Assembly: GCF_045689245.1 (NCBI RefSeq)
Contig: NZ_CP136865.1
Location: forward strand, 3,348,001-3,412,000
Direction: 5' to 3'
Length of the DNA: 64,000 nucleotides
DNA from: Congregibacter brevis
Lineage (GTDB): Bacteria > Pseudomonadota > Gammaproteobacteria > Pseudomonadales > Halieaceae
A model generated the notes under the pieces. The model was not told the DNA's origin, searched no databases, and saw nothing but the letters and a program-made list of their open reading frames with translations. How positions within the stretch are numbered: position 1 is the stretch's first letter; each line of letters starts with the position of its first letter. Of the stretch, positions 1 through 9,193 are shown piece after piece. A program made the position numbers and the translations under genes.

Positions 1-151
1 ACTTGGGGCGACCCGCCCTCAATTCCCGTATCCGGTGATAAAGTCCCATGTCCTGCCACTGCTTAATCCTAGATGGCTCACGCTGGGCAAGGTTTGCCTT
101 CATGGGAAAGCCCGTCGTCGGCAGATTCAGGGTATCCTTGTACTCACTCAT
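1..151 (-). CDS. ileS: Isoleucyl-tRNA synthetase, N-terminal fragment
   Basis: Only the first 50 codons are present; the gene continues off the left edge. The enzyme charges tRNA-Ile with isoleucine in the cytoplasm. The fragment starts MSEYKDTLNLPTTGFPMKAN and continues to AQREP, which is the conserved opening of bacterial class I IleS; the HIGH and KMSKS motifs lie outside the window. The start ATG is 5 nt after the ribF stop codon, so the two are almost certainly co-transcribed. The murJ-ribF-ileS order is common in gammaproteobacteria. Confidence 0.9.
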   Translation of the reverse strand, partial: MSEYKDTLNLPTTGFPMKANLAQREPSRIKQWQDMGLYHRIRELRAGRPK

Positions 152-156
152 GGGTT

Positions 157-1101
157 CTATCTTTCCTCAGCGCCCAGTGCAAAATACGCACGAGCTCCTT
201 CAATATCTTCATGTATTTTGGCCTTGAGCACGTCCACAGACTCAAAGCGTTGCTCATCACGTAACTTGTGCAAGAAGCGCACGCTAAGCCGCTTGCCATA
301 AAGTGCATGCTCCCCGTCAAGGATATGCACTTCAAGATTTGGCCGAAGCCCCGCTTCCACCGTGGGCCGAACCCCGACGTTGGCGATAGCCGGGGTATCA
401 CACAAGCCTCCTCCCGTAGCGGTCACCGCAAACACACCGCTCAAGGGCACACTTTTACGGCGGAGGGCGATGTTCGCAGTAGGAACCCCTATTTGCCGTC
501 CAAGCTGACGACCGAAGATCACCCTGCCGGACATCTCATAATCATGTCCTAAGCAAGCACAGGATGTCGCGAAATCACCGATCGTCAGGGCACTACGCAA
601 ACGGGTACTGCTGACTCGCTCCCCTTCGACTTCGATAGTCTGCGTTGCCAGCGTGGTAAAGCCCTCGCGCTCGCCTATGGCCTGCATGAGAGAAAAACCG
701 CCCTCTCGGTCATGCCCAAAGCGAAAGTCGTCCCCCAGTACCAGAGAACGCACGCCCAAACCCTGCACGAAGATTCGATCCGCAAACTCCTCTGCTGACA
801 TTTGGCGTAGCTTTTCGTCAAAGCGCAGGCACAACAATCGATCAATACCCAGGGACGCCAAAGATTCAAAGCGCTCACGAAAGCTCTGCAAGCGCGCGGG
901 AGCGGAAGCCGCGGCCAAGTACTCCCTCGGTAGGGGTTCAAAGGTCACCACCGTGGTCGGAAGGTCGTATTTGCGGCCCTGTTCTTGCAGCTGTGAAATC
1001 ACAGTCTGGTGGCCCAAATGCACACCATCGAAGGCACCGATGGTCGCTACACTGGGGCGATCTTTGGGACGCAGGCCTTCTAGGCCGCGTAGGAGCTCCA
1101 T
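157..1101 (-). CDS. ribF: Bifunctional riboflavin kinase / FAD synthetase
   Basis: 314 residues, the usual length for bacterial RibF. It phosphorylates riboflavin to FMN and adenylylates FMN to FAD. The N-terminal nucleotidyltransferase domain shows GAFDGVHLGHQ near residues 22-32, the HxGH-type signature. The C-terminal flavokinase domain shows GRQLGRQIGVPTANI near residues 196-210, with the PTAN motif. It sits between murJ and ileS on the same strand, 5 nt from ileS and about 57 nt from murJ, as in many proteobacteria. No FMN riboswitch is visible in the short upstream gap. Nothing unusual. Confidence 0.95.
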   Translation of the reverse strand: MELLRGLEGLRPKDRPSVATIGAFDGVHLGHQTVISQLQEQGRKYDLPTTVVTFEPLPREYLAAASAPARLQSFRERFESLASLGIDRLLCLRFDEKLRQMSAEEFADRIFVQGLGVRSLVLGDDFRFGHDREGGFSLMQAIGEREGFTTLATQTIEVEGERVSSTRLRSALTIGDFATSCACLGHDYEMSGRVIFGRQLGRQIGVPTANIALRRKSVPLSGVFAVTATGGGLCDTPAIANVGVRPTVEAGLRPNLEVHILDGEHALYGKRLSVRFLHKLRDEQRFESVDVLKAKIHEDIEGARAYFALGAEER

Positions 1102-1158
1102 GGCGTCACTGAGGTTTAAAAAAAGACGCAGCAGTATATCGAAGAACGGGCTTACAGC

Positions 1159-2781
1159 CTATGCAGAAGCGTCAGACTCCGACAGTGATTTATCCATCGC
1201 AAATGCCGGTGCCCGGAGATCGGCCAGACGCATTCCCAAGCCCCACAGCACTATCAGATACATTGCCAAGCCAGCGCCGCAAAGCCCGATAATCCCGACG
1301 GCTCGCTGACCCCATGATCCGCCAAACCACAGAACCTCATCTGGCGTCGCATACATCAGGACGAGCGCCATGCAAAGACAGGCCAGCACGAGTCGGACAA
1401 GATAACGACGCCATACAGGTGCGAACCGATAGACGCCCTCCCGTCGCAAGCCTCGCCAGAGCAGCCCCGCATTCAGGAACGCGCTCAAGCTAGTCGCAAG
1501 CGCCAAACCTACATGCCCTACACCAAAATAAAGCATGAGGGGAACGACGAAGACGAGGTTCATCACCATATTGGCGACCATAGCTTTGATACCGATGCGC
1601 ACAGGGGTGACCATATCCTGACGGGCATAAAAACCCGGCGCGAGCACCTTGATCAACATAAACGCACACAAACCAAGACTGTAAGCACGCAGGCTTAAGG
1701 CCGACATCGCGATATCGTTCTCACTAAGCGCTCCGTAGTGAAACAAGCTGATCAAAATAGGTTCTGCCAGTATGAGCAGAGCCACAGTCGAAGGCACGCC
1801 CACCAACAATACCGACCGTACGGCCCAATCCAAGGTCTTTGAGTAATCCTCCTCTCGGGCGGCAGACTTCTGCGCCGCAAGCGTAGGCATGATCACGGTG
1901 GCCACGGCAATGGCAAAAACTCCGAGGGGAAGCTCCGTGAGCCGATCAGAGTAGTAGAGCCACGACACGCTGCCGGTAGGTAAAAATGACGCCAGGACCG
2001 TGTCAAAAAGCAGGTTCAGCTGACTTACAGACACACCAAACAACGCGGGAATCATCAGTGTCATAACCTGGCGCACGCCGGGGTGAGACGGCTCCCAGCG
2101 CGGTCTTGGCACCAAATCCAAACGGTAAAGAAACGGCATCTGAAACAGCAGCTGGATAAGGCCAGCAAACAACACGCCCCAGGCCAAGGCAAATGCTGGC
2201 TCAGAGAAATAGGGCGCGACCAAGAGCGAGGCTGCGATTAGAGAGAGATTCAAGAGAACCGGTGTAAATGCGGGAACAGCAAAGCGCCCATAGCTGTTGA
2301 GAATTGCCCCGCACATACCGGTCAACGAGATCAACATAAGATAAGGAAACGTTATCCGTATCAGTCCCGCGGTGAGCGCAAACTTCTCTGGCTGAGCAAT
2401 GTAGCCTGGAGCGAAGAGACCGGCCACCAAAGGCGCCGCAAGAAGAGTGAGCGCAGTCAAAAGAAAGAGCACGCCGCCCAAGACACCCGCGACGCGATCT
2501 ACAAGAGCCCTAACGGCTTTCTGTCCTCCATTCTCACGACACTCAGCAAGGACAGGAACAAAAGCCTGGGCAAAGGCGCCTTCAGCAAACAAACGGCGAA
2601 GAAAATTAGGAATCTTAAAGGCGATAAAAAAGGCGTCAGCGTTAGCACTGGCACCCAACACGGCCGCCAGAATAACGTCCCGCGCTAGGCCCAATACACG
2701 CGACAGCATCGTCATGACACCCACGACCGCGCTGGAGCGCAGGAGGCCTGAATGTTTTTCGGATGCGGGTTCCTGTGTCAT
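1159..2781 (-). CDS. murJ: Lipid II flippase MurJ (MviN)
   Basis: About 540 residues with many hydrophobic segments (the family has 14 transmembrane helices). It moves lipid II across the inner membrane for peptidoglycan synthesis. The N-terminal run GVMTMLSRVLGLARD and the following FIAFKIPNFLRRLFAEGAF segment are hallmarks of the MviN family. I place the start at the ATG at 2781, which overlaps the nudF stop as ATGA. A 9-codon longer version is possible but would run further into nudF. The C-terminal tail is polar and cytoplasmic. Confidence 0.93.
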   Translation of the reverse strand: MTQEPASEKHSGLLRSSAVVGVMTMLSRVLGLARDVILAAVLGASANADAFFIAFKIPNFLRRLFAEGAFAQAFVPVLAECRENGGQKAVRALVDRVAGVLGGVLFLLTALTLLAAPLVAGLFAPGYIAQPEKFALTAGLIRITFPYLMLISLTGMCGAILNSYGRFAVPAFTPVLLNLSLIAASLLVAPYFSEPAFALAWGVLFAGLIQLLFQMPFLYRLDLVPRPRWEPSHPGVRQVMTLMIPALFGVSVSQLNLLFDTVLASFLPTGSVSWLYYSDRLTELPLGVFAIAVATVIMPTLAAQKSAAREEDYSKTLDWAVRSVLLVGVPSTVALLILAEPILISLFHYGALSENDIAMSALSLRAYSLGLCAFMLIKVLAPGFYARQDMVTPVRIGIKAMVANMVMNLVFVVPLMLYFGVGHVGLALATSLSAFLNAGLLWRGLRREGVYRFAPVWRRYLVRLVLACLCMALVLMYATPDEVLWFGGSWGQRAVGIIGLCGAGLAMYLIVLWGLGMRLADLRAPAFAMDKSLSESDASA

Positions 2782-3416
2782 TGGACAGCAGTAGACCCAC
2801 TTAGCCAAGCGTCCCTCAGACGCTCACCATGCAAAGCAAACCACTGCATCGCGACTAGGGTGTGTCCATTATTGAGCTGATCCCTTGCGAGAACCTCTAA
2901 AACATCCTCACGGGATATGCGGTGCACAAGAATATCTTCGCCTTCCTCAGCCACACCTCGTATTTCTCCTACGGCCGCATTCAACACACGCCCACAGAAG
3001 AGCCGCACATGCTCACTACATGCGCCAGCGCTGGGGTAGTAAGAGGCGATGGGCACTAACTCTCCGAACTCACAGCCTGCCTCTTCCTGAGCTTCGCGTC
3101 TTGCCACAGTCTCATCGCTTTCGCCGGGTTCGACGATTCCGGCAATAAGCTCAAGCATCCACGGACTGTGACTATCGCGAAGGCTCCCCGCGCGAAACTG
3201 TTCTATTAGGATCAGAGAGTCGGTCTCAGGATCGTAGGGCAGCACCCCCACAGCGTCTCCGCGCTCAAACACTTCGCGCGTCACCGGCGCGCTCCAGTCA
3301 CCAGCAAAGCTGCGATGCTGAATAGTCAGCTTGTGGACCCCAAAGTATCCGTCGAATACCTTGCTGTTCTCCAATGTGCGGACATCCGTGGGACCAAAGC
3401 GCAGAGAGAAACTCAC
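2778..3416 (-). CDS. nudF: NUDIX hydrolase, probable ADP-ribose pyrophosphatase
   Basis: 212 residues. It contains a perfect Nudix box: G93, E99, R107, E108, E111, E112 and G114 in the GX5EX7REUXEEXGU spacing. These residues bind the metal and hydrolyse a nucleoside diphosphate linked to another moiety. The N-terminal beta-rich part and the EQFRAG motif before the box match the ADP-ribose pyrophosphatase subgroup, which yields AMP and ribose 5-phosphate. It overlaps pyrB upstream and murJ downstream by 4 nt each (ATGA), so translation of the three is probably coupled. Substrate is inferred from the family. Confidence 0.82.
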   Translation of the reverse strand: MSFSLRFGPTDVRTLENSKVFDGYFGVHKLTIQHRSFAGDWSAPVTREVFERGDAVGVLPYDPETDSLILIEQFRAGSLRDSHSPWMLELIAGIVEPGESDETVARREAQEEAGCEFGELVPIASYYPSAGACSEHVRLFCGRVLNAAVGEIRGVAEEGEDILVHRISREDVLEVLARDQLNNGHTLVAMQWFALHGERLRDAWLSGSTAVQ

Positions 3417-4429
3417 GTGAAACGACTACCGGTGTACCAGCTCACCTCTCGGGCGTGCTTATCGACCTGACCCACCACATCCAATACCAAGGCAAACAAT
3501 GCCATGCGCACGAGCACTCCATTGTCGGTCTGCCGAAAGATGGCCAAGTTGGGGTTTTCGTTCAGGTCGTCGTCTAACTCCCGCGCTGCCTCACGCGAGT
3601 CTCGGGGAAGAGGATGCATGATGACGGTGTTGGGATCGCAATGCCGTGTGTATATCTGCTGATTGAGTCGAAAGCGACCGCGGTAGAGGTTTGCCTCTTC
3701 GGATGATGCAAAGCGCTCTTCCTGCAATCGCGTGCTGTAGACAATATCCACATGCGCAATACCCTCCTCCATGGCATCACTCTCGACTACAGTGTGCCCC
3801 GCCTCACGCAGCCCTTCGACAATCTCACCAGGCATTCGAAGCTCGTCTGGAGATACCAGCGTAACGCTCACCCCATCGAACAAGCAGAGAAGCTTACATA
3901 GGCTGTGTACGGTGCGACCAAAACGTAAATCACCTACCATCGCGATACGAAGCTGATCGATACCTCGCCCCTGCGCCGATAATTCGCTGCGGATAGTGTA
4001 AAGATCGAGCAATGCCTGCGTGGGGTGCTCGTTACTGCCATCTCCGCCGTTTATAACAGGAACTCGACTAGCGGCGGCAAACTCTACGACGGAGCCCACT
4101 TCGGGATGGCGCATGGCCACTACGTCTGAATAACCGGAAAGCACTCGGGCGGTATCGTAAAGCGATTCGCCTTTAGCAATGGCGGAATTCTCTATGCCCG
4201 TGGTCTCTCTAACCTCGCCACCGAGCAGATTAAAGGCGCTACCAAAGCTCACTCTCGTCCGCGTGCTTGGCTCAAAGAACATAGATCCAAGAATGGCGCC
4301 CTCAAGGACGCGGGTGACTTTACGGCGACGGGCATAGGGCTGCATGGCGTCGGCGACTTCGAATACGCTCTCTACGTCGGGACGCTCGAACTGCCCTACC
4401 GTGAGGATATGACTACCCGCGAATTTCAT
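3413..4429 (-). CDS. pyrB: Aspartate carbamoyltransferase, catalytic chain
   Basis: 338 residues. It condenses carbamoyl phosphate with aspartate in pyrimidine synthesis. The carbamoyl-phosphate loop FEPSTRTR (about residues 53-60) and the HPTQALLD motif (about 135-142) are intact, and the late MHPLPR motif that contacts aspartate is present. At 338 residues it is longer than the roughly 310 residues of the E. coli chain, a length seen in some marine gammaproteobacteria. No pyrI or dihydroorotase-like partner is next to it. It is the first gene of an ATGA-coupled set with nudF and murJ. Confidence 0.9.
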   Translation of the reverse strand: MKFAGSHILTVGQFERPDVESVFEVADAMQPYARRRKVTRVLEGAILGSMFFEPSTRTRVSFGSAFNLLGGEVRETTGIENSAIAKGESLYDTARVLSGYSDVVAMRHPEVGSVVEFAAASRVPVINGGDGSNEHPTQALLDLYTIRSELSAQGRGIDQLRIAMVGDLRFGRTVHSLCKLLCLFDGVSVTLVSPDELRMPGEIVEGLREAGHTVVESDAMEEGIAHVDIVYSTRLQEERFASSEEANLYRGRFRLNQQIYTRHCDPNTVIMHPLPRDSREAARELDDDLNENPNLAIFRQTDNGVLVRMALFALVLDVVGQVDKHAREVSWYTGSRFT

Positions 4430-4494
4430 AGGACGCCGCCTGAATAAGAAATCTATTGACGCGCATTATACGGGTCTCGCGGCATAGGCGAAGC

Positions 4495-5955
4495 TCAGAC
4501 CAACAAGCTGTCGCCCCAGCGCTGCAATTCTTCCAGGATGTGACGATCTCGCTGTGAAAGATCTGCAGCGGAAAGACGTTCTTCGAGATTCTCGTTTAGA
4601 TCCTCAAGGCAAAGCCTACGTTCGCCTCCTTCACTGATACGCGCGAAGCGGAACTCCTCCCAACGGTCCCTCTCATCATCGCTGAGGGTTTCCGGGTAAT
4701 TCCGCGCACGGTAGCGAAACAGCATTTCCTCTAAACGAGAGTCGTCAAACGCGACCGTGGTTTCAGCAAGATCTGCTGGAGACAGATCGAGAATCCTGTC
4801 GAGCGTTTGTCGATCCTCCCGAGGGATAAAACCGCCGCTGTAGAGCATTAGATCGGGATCCGTCTCGGGTGGGCGGGCCGACAATTCGGCAACGCTACGA
4901 AGCTTATCCCGCAGTGCACCGGGCATACGCGCCTCAAAATCCTGAAGCAACCGAAGGTTCTTTCTGCAGGCTTCTAAGTTAAGGCCTGCCCGCTCAGCGA
5001 CCTCTGGATCTGCCATTTTCGCCGGCAGCAAAACGGGACAGCGGTTGATGTGCACAGACTTGAGACCCGGTCGCTGCTCACCGTCGGATAAATCAGAGTT
5101 TGCCGTGTACAACAAGCGATGCAGTTCCGAAGGGGCCAAGTCAATGACAATTTCAGCGTCGATACTGAGATCCGCACAGATCACTTCATTTTGATTTTGG
5201 TAGTGCACGGCCAGCGGCACGACAAGTCCGAGGTTGGCTCGTTGCGCCCCAAACATCCCGGATACATGCAGGAGTGGCTGTGAACTTTGCGGAGAAAGGG
5301 GTTCCAGCATGGGCTTCACTGCTTGCTTGAAGCGTTGCCGAAACAACCATTCGAACAGCCGCGGCTGCTTGGCCTTGATTTCGCGCGCCAGCGCAATAGT
5401 GGCTTTAACATCCACTAGAGCATCATGCGCCTGCCCCTGCTCCAGCCCGTTGGCTTTGCACAGGTCTTCCAGCCGAAAGCTAGGCAAGCCGTTTTCCCGG
5501 GATGGCCAATTCAAGCCCTCAGGTCGAAGGGCGTAAGCCGTTCTTGCAACATCAATGAGATCCCAACGGGAACGGCCGTCACCATACTCCCGTGCATAGG
5601 GGTCGCGAAGGCTTCGATACAGCGTTGAGCGCGTCACCGTATCGTCGAATCGCAGCGAGTTGTAACCGACAGCGCAGGTGCCAGGCTGCATAAACTCTTT
5701 GAGAATGGCCGCGATGAACTCGGCTTCGACAACCCCCTCTGCATCAGAGATTTGTGGCGTTATACCGGTAACAAGGCAAGCTTCCGGATGGGGAACATAG
5801 TCCCGCTGGGGTTTCGCGTAGATCACCAACGGCTCGCCGATGGGGTTCAGATCTAAATCCGTGCGCAGACCGGCAAATTGCGCCGGCCTGTCGTATCCGG
5901 GGTCTACGCCAAATGTTTCGTAGTCATGCCAGTAAAGCGTTTCAGATGAGCTCAA
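4495..5955 (-). CDS. sbcB: Exodeoxyribonuclease I
   Basis: 486 residues, matching ExoI. It degrades single-stranded DNA 3' to 5' and serves in mismatch repair and recombination. The DEDD exonuclease motifs are visible: HDYETFG near residues 10-16 (first Asp/Glu pair), VGYNSLRFDD near 97-106, and HDALVDV near 178-184. An SH3-like domain and a helical C-terminal extension typical of ExoI follow. The best start is a TTG at 5955, giving a 14-nt overlap with the fumarase stop, so it is probably translated from the fumarase transcript. Confidence 0.92.
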   Translation of the reverse strand: MSSSETLYWHDYETFGVDPGYDRPAQFAGLRTDLDLNPIGEPLVIYAKPQRDYVPHPEACLVTGITPQISDAEGVVEAEFIAAILKEFMQPGTCAVGYNSLRFDDTVTRSTLYRSLRDPYAREYGDGRSRWDLIDVARTAYALRPEGLNWPSRENGLPSFRLEDLCKANGLEQGQAHDALVDVKATIALAREIKAKQPRLFEWLFRQRFKQAVKPMLEPLSPQSSQPLLHVSGMFGAQRANLGLVVPLAVHYQNQNEVICADLSIDAEIVIDLAPSELHRLLYTANSDLSDGEQRPGLKSVHINRCPVLLPAKMADPEVAERAGLNLEACRKNLRLLQDFEARMPGALRDKLRSVAELSARPPETDPDLMLYSGGFIPREDRQTLDRILDLSPADLAETTVAFDDSRLEEMLFRYRARNYPETLSDDERDRWEEFRFARISEGGERRLCLEDLNENLEERLSAADLSQRDRHILEELQRWGDSLLV

Positions 5956-7465
5956 GAGCCTGCTCTTCGATGACTCCTCTCCAATGTGCAGGGCCTGACA
6001 GATGTACCGAGGTACCGCGTGTATCGACTGCCACGCTCACCGGCATATCTTTAACTTCGAATTCGTAGATCGCCTCCATTCCAAGCTCGGGGAACGCCAC
6101 CACACGAGAAGAGGTGATCGCTCGGGACACCAGATAAGCGGCCCCACCGACGGCCATCAAGTAGACAGCCTCGTGCTTGCGAATAGCCTCGATTCCCGTC
6201 GGCCCACGCTCTGCTTTGCCGATCATTCCCAGCAATCCCGTTTCTTCGAGAATGAAATCGGTAAATTTATCCATACGCGTTGACGTGGTCGGTCCTGCTG
6301 GCCCCACCACCTCATCTCTCACCGGATCAACAGGACCCACGTAGTAGATGAAGCGATTTTTCAAATCAACGCCATCCGGAAGACCTTCACCACTGCGAAT
6401 GAGCTCCTGCATTTTTTTGTGCGCTGCATCGCGTCCCGTCAGCATCTTCCCTGACAGCAGCAGCGTGTCACCGGGCTGCCAGGTCGCAACATCTTCGCGA
6501 GTGACCGTATCGAGATTCACACGACGAACATCATCGCCTGCCTCCCAGCTGATGTCTGGCCAATCACTCAGGTCTGGGGGCGTCTGCAGTGCAGGGCCAT
6601 TGCCGTCGAGGGTGAAATGCGCATGACGGGTCGCTGCGCAATTGGGGATCATCGCCACGGGGAGCGATGCAGCATGAGTGGGGAAGTCCTTAATCTTGAC
6701 GTCCACAACAGTCGTCAGACCACCCAAGCCTTGCGCGCCAATACCCAAGCGGTTCACCGCATCCATGATTTCCAGTCGCAGTTCTTCGACGCGATTTGAT
6801 GGACCACGCTCTCGAAGATCATAGATATCGATAGGATCCATCAATGATTCTTTGGCGAGTACTGCCGCTTTTTCAGCGGTGCCGCCGATACCAATTCCCA
6901 GCATTCCCGGAGGACACCAGCCCGCGCCCATCGTTGGGACAGTTTTCACCACCCAGTCGACTACGGAATCCGAGGGATTCAGCATCGCCAGCTTAGCTTT
7001 GTTCTCAGAGCCACCGCCTTTGGCAGCGACACGGACATCGACGGTATCGCCAGGAACCAGTTCCATGTGAACCACGGCCGGTGTGTTATCTCCGGTATTT
7101 TTCCGCGCCCCTGCGGGGTCGCTAAGGATCGAGGCTCGCAAAACATTATCCGGGTGTGTATAGGCTCGTCGCACGCCTTCATTGACCATATCAGTCACCG
7201 ACAGCCTTGCATCCCAGCGAACATCCATTCCCACTTGCAGAAATACGGTGACAATCCCCGTGTCCTGACAGATCGGACGATGTCCCTGCGCACACATTCT
7301 TGAATTAATGAGAATCTGCGCCATGGCATCTTTCGCCGCCGGGTTTTGCTCCATTTCCCAAGCCTTATGTACCGCTTGCACAAAATCCACCGGATGGTAG
7401 TAGGAGATAAACTGTAGAGCGTCGGCAACGCTGTCTATAAAGTCGTCTTGTCGAATTACCGTCAT
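5942..7465 (-). CDS. fumA: Fumarate hydratase, class I (iron-sulfur)
   Basis: 507 residues. It interconverts fumarate and malate in the TCA cycle using a [4Fe-4S] cluster. The sequence is collinear with class I, FumA-type fumarases, with an N-terminal domain carrying the conserved CQDTG motif near residue 66, a central GxGGTAEKA stretch and a C-terminal swivel domain (GPTTSTRMDKF, then AVGGAAYL). It is not the class II, fumC-type fold. The ATG at 7465 is preceded by two copies of an 11-bp unit that also carries the ribosome binding site. sbcB follows with an overlap. Confidence 0.92.
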   Translation of the reverse strand: MTVIRQDDFIDSVADALQFISYYHPVDFVQAVHKAWEMEQNPAAKDAMAQILINSRMCAQGHRPICQDTGIVTVFLQVGMDVRWDARLSVTDMVNEGVRRAYTHPDNVLRASILSDPAGARKNTGDNTPAVVHMELVPGDTVDVRVAAKGGGSENKAKLAMLNPSDSVVDWVVKTVPTMGAGWCPPGMLGIGIGGTAEKAAVLAKESLMDPIDIYDLRERGPSNRVEELRLEIMDAVNRLGIGAQGLGGLTTVVDVKIKDFPTHAASLPVAMIPNCAATRHAHFTLDGNGPALQTPPDLSDWPDISWEAGDDVRRVNLDTVTREDVATWQPGDTLLLSGKMLTGRDAAHKKMQELIRSGEGLPDGVDLKNRFIYYVGPVDPVRDEVVGPAGPTTSTRMDKFTDFILEETGLLGMIGKAERGPTGIEAIRKHEAVYLMAVGGAAYLVSRAITSSRVVAFPELGMEAIYEFEVKDMPVSVAVDTRGTSVHLSGPAHWRGVIEEQALELI

Positions 7466-7506
7466 ATAACTGTCCTATAACTGTAGACGCCGCAGCGTTA
7501 GCTGCG
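7465..7506 (-). repeat. 11-bp tandem duplication and hairpin before fumA
   Basis: Just upstream of the fumA start the unit TATAACTGT occurs twice (65-73 and 76-84 of the 7400 block), exactly 11 bp apart. It is followed by a perfect 6-bp inverted repeat, CGCAGC and GCTGCG separated by 4 nt (7491-7506). The hairpin has no T-tract, so it does not look like a simple terminator. It lies between the preceding gene's stop (7509) and fumA. Confidence 0.6.
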
Positions 7507-7508
7507 TG

Positions 7509-8273
7509 CTAACCGCCCGCACCGGATGTTTGCATTGCGCGCAGCTGCGACTGCAGTTGGCTAATGCTCGCATTGGTAGACTGCCTAAAGGCATTTATGG
7601 ATTTAATCCACTCTTCATTGCCTCCTACCCGCTTGCTCAGCTTGGCGAGTTCCAAATCGATAGCATTCAAGGCGTCAGCCACGCGCTCTACCTCGGCCTG
7701 ACTGGACCGCGCGCTGGCCGCACTTCGCTCGAGATCACCAGAGACTTTCTGCAGCCGCGTAATATCCTGAAGTGCTTTGCCCAAATCAGCCTGCGTCGTC
7801 TTTACCGTTTGCGTGTTCGCAGCTACTGCGCCGTCCGCTCGTTTGGCCCCCGCCTCGAGCTTACCAAGGCGCTCTTTGGTACTTTTCCAAACGTTATCCC
7901 AAAGCTTGCGAACTTCACTATCCAGTTCACGAATCTTCGCCGCTTGCACCGCCGCGTTCTGGCTCATGCCCTCGTCTGTATCAGACAGCCGGTCTTCCAG
8001 ATCACCAATGCGTTTTTCATAGCGCTCCAAAACGTGTCCTGCCTGAGTAAGCTTTTCCTGCAGCTGCCAGGACCAAGCACAGGCGGCGATGGCGATCAGC
8101 AAGGCTACAAACAGACCGATACCGGATATCAATCCAGGTTTGCCGCCACCACCATCGGACTTCGGCGCGGAACGCGAACCTCCACGAGGGCGCGGCACTG
8201 ACGCCGAAGGCGCTCCGCCATCTCGGCTGGCACTGATTGAGGGTATGGGTGAGATATCGTCGTCTTTAGACAT
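7509..8273 (-). CDS. Predicted membrane-anchored coiled-coil protein, unknown function
   Basis: 254 residues; I do not recognise the family. A low-complexity, Ser/Pro/Gly-rich cytoplasmic N-terminus (about residues 1-45) is followed by one transmembrane helix (about 48-70, rich in L, A, I). A long stretch of charged heptads then runs to the end, predicting an extended coiled coil on the periplasmic side. There are no enzyme motifs. It is on the same strand as fumA and sbcB, 43 nt upstream of fumA. Its shape resembles bacterial single-span coiled-coil proteins linked to envelope or division functions, but that is only resemblance. Confidence 0.75.
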   Translation of the reverse strand: MSKDDDISPIPSISASRDGGAPSASVPRPRGGSRSAPKSDGGGGKPGLISGIGLFVALLIAIAACAWSWQLQEKLTQAGHVLERYEKRIGDLEDRLSDTDEGMSQNAAVQAAKIRELDSEVRKLWDNVWKSTKERLGKLEAGAKRADGAVAANTQTVKTTQADLGKALQDITRLQKVSGDLERSAASARSSQAEVERVADALNAIDLELAKLSKRVGGNEEWIKSINAFRQSTNASISQLQSQLRAMQTSGAGG

Positions 8274-8282
8274 GCGCTTTGC

Positions 8283-8319
8283 TTTTTAAATAAAACGGGC
8301 GCGATTATATCGCGCCCGT
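8283..8319 (-). terminator. Rho-independent terminator after the PuuD-like gene
   Basis: A perfect 11-bp inverted repeat (ACGGGCGCGAT and its complement, 8295-8305 and 8309-8319) with a 3-nt loop. On the minus strand it is followed by TTTTATTTA. It sits about 55 nt past the stop of the gene at 8373 and just before the start of the coiled-coil gene, separating the two transcripts. Confidence 0.85.
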
Positions 8320-8372
8320 GCGTGGAAAGTTATGTCCCGGCCTAAAACAACCGAGAAGCCTCCTTTGGGTCT

Positions 8373-8996
8373 TTAGAGGTAAGCCAAAAGCGCCCAAATG
8401 ACGCCGGTGAGTAGAATACTCATGTGCACCACCCCAACAACACTCGCCATAGGACCCATTCGTCCAAACAAGGCATTAAGTTCGAGCAAAATGATCAAAC
8501 CGCAGGCTGCTGTAAGACCAGTCGTACTTACGGGCGTCATGCTCGATAGACTCTGTGAGCCCAGCATGCCGAGGAGCATCGGGCCTGAGAACAAAGTATT
8601 GGTCCGTGATGCCAAGCCCGCCTTCGCCGCGGCAGCAGGCCCATCCCCCTCCTTCATCCCCAACACAATTTTCTGCTTGGGCCAGATCACCAACCAAACG
8701 TTAAGAAACATCAAGGTGCCGGTCAGCGCGCCCATCAAAATAAGCGCAGTGATGTTGGCGTTTGCAAACGCGTTGACGAAATGCAGCAAACCCAGGCCTG
8801 TCAAAAAAGTCACCAACGCACCATAGCGAAACCACTTCAATGCGCGGGGAGCCAGCTTCTTCATGGCATCCGCTTTAGCGCCCGCTTCGGCCTCCTTAAA
8901 GTACTCTGTTTGTACAAAATTGAAGTAATACAGCATGCCGATCCAAACGATGCCAGCAAGCACGTGAAACCAACGAAAAATAAACTCTACGATCAT
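8373..8996 (-). CDS. PuuD-like (urate oxidase N-terminal domain) membrane protein
   Basis: 207 residues with about five to six hydrophobic helices. The opening FRWFHVLAGIVWIGMLYYFNFVQ is characteristic of the membrane domain of PuuD-type urate hydroxylase, including conserved His and Trp residues in the first helix. Classical PuuD proteins are about twice as long and carry a C-terminal cytochrome c domain; this one lacks it and has no CxxCH motif. It may be a stand-alone relative with a different role. It is monocistronic, ended by a strong terminator and transcribed away from sodB. Confidence 0.7.
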   Translation of the reverse strand: MIVEFIFRWFHVLAGIVWIGMLYYFNFVQTEYFKEAEAGAKADAMKKLAPRALKWFRYGALVTFLTGLGLLHFVNAFANANITALILMGALTGTLMFLNVWLVIWPKQKIVLGMKEGDGPAAAAKAGLASRTNTLFSGPMLLGMLGSQSLSSMTPVSTTGLTAACGLIILLELNALFGRMGPMASVVGVVHMSILLTGVIWALLAYL

Positions 8997-9193
8997 TTGG
9001 AAATCCCCCTGATGAGTTGAACCCTTCTATAATACACGTGCCTTCAGCCATGCACATCGGCTCGGCTACTTATCCCGTATAACTTATGCGTTTTGCGAAT
9101 CCCGAAAGGACTTCTGCTGGACACCAGGTGAAGGCACGCAGGGAGAGGCGCGCAGATTTTTTTTCAACAACTCACGGAGCTTGGAGACACAAT

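Noticed and set aside
653..1309. 218-codon plus-strand frame
   Set aside because: Antisense to ribF and murJ; amino-acid composition is Arg/Ser-rich noise.
7506..8201. 231-codon plus-strand frame
   Set aside because: It is wholly antisense to the coiled-coil gene, whose repetitive composition leaves an open antisense frame; no domain seen.
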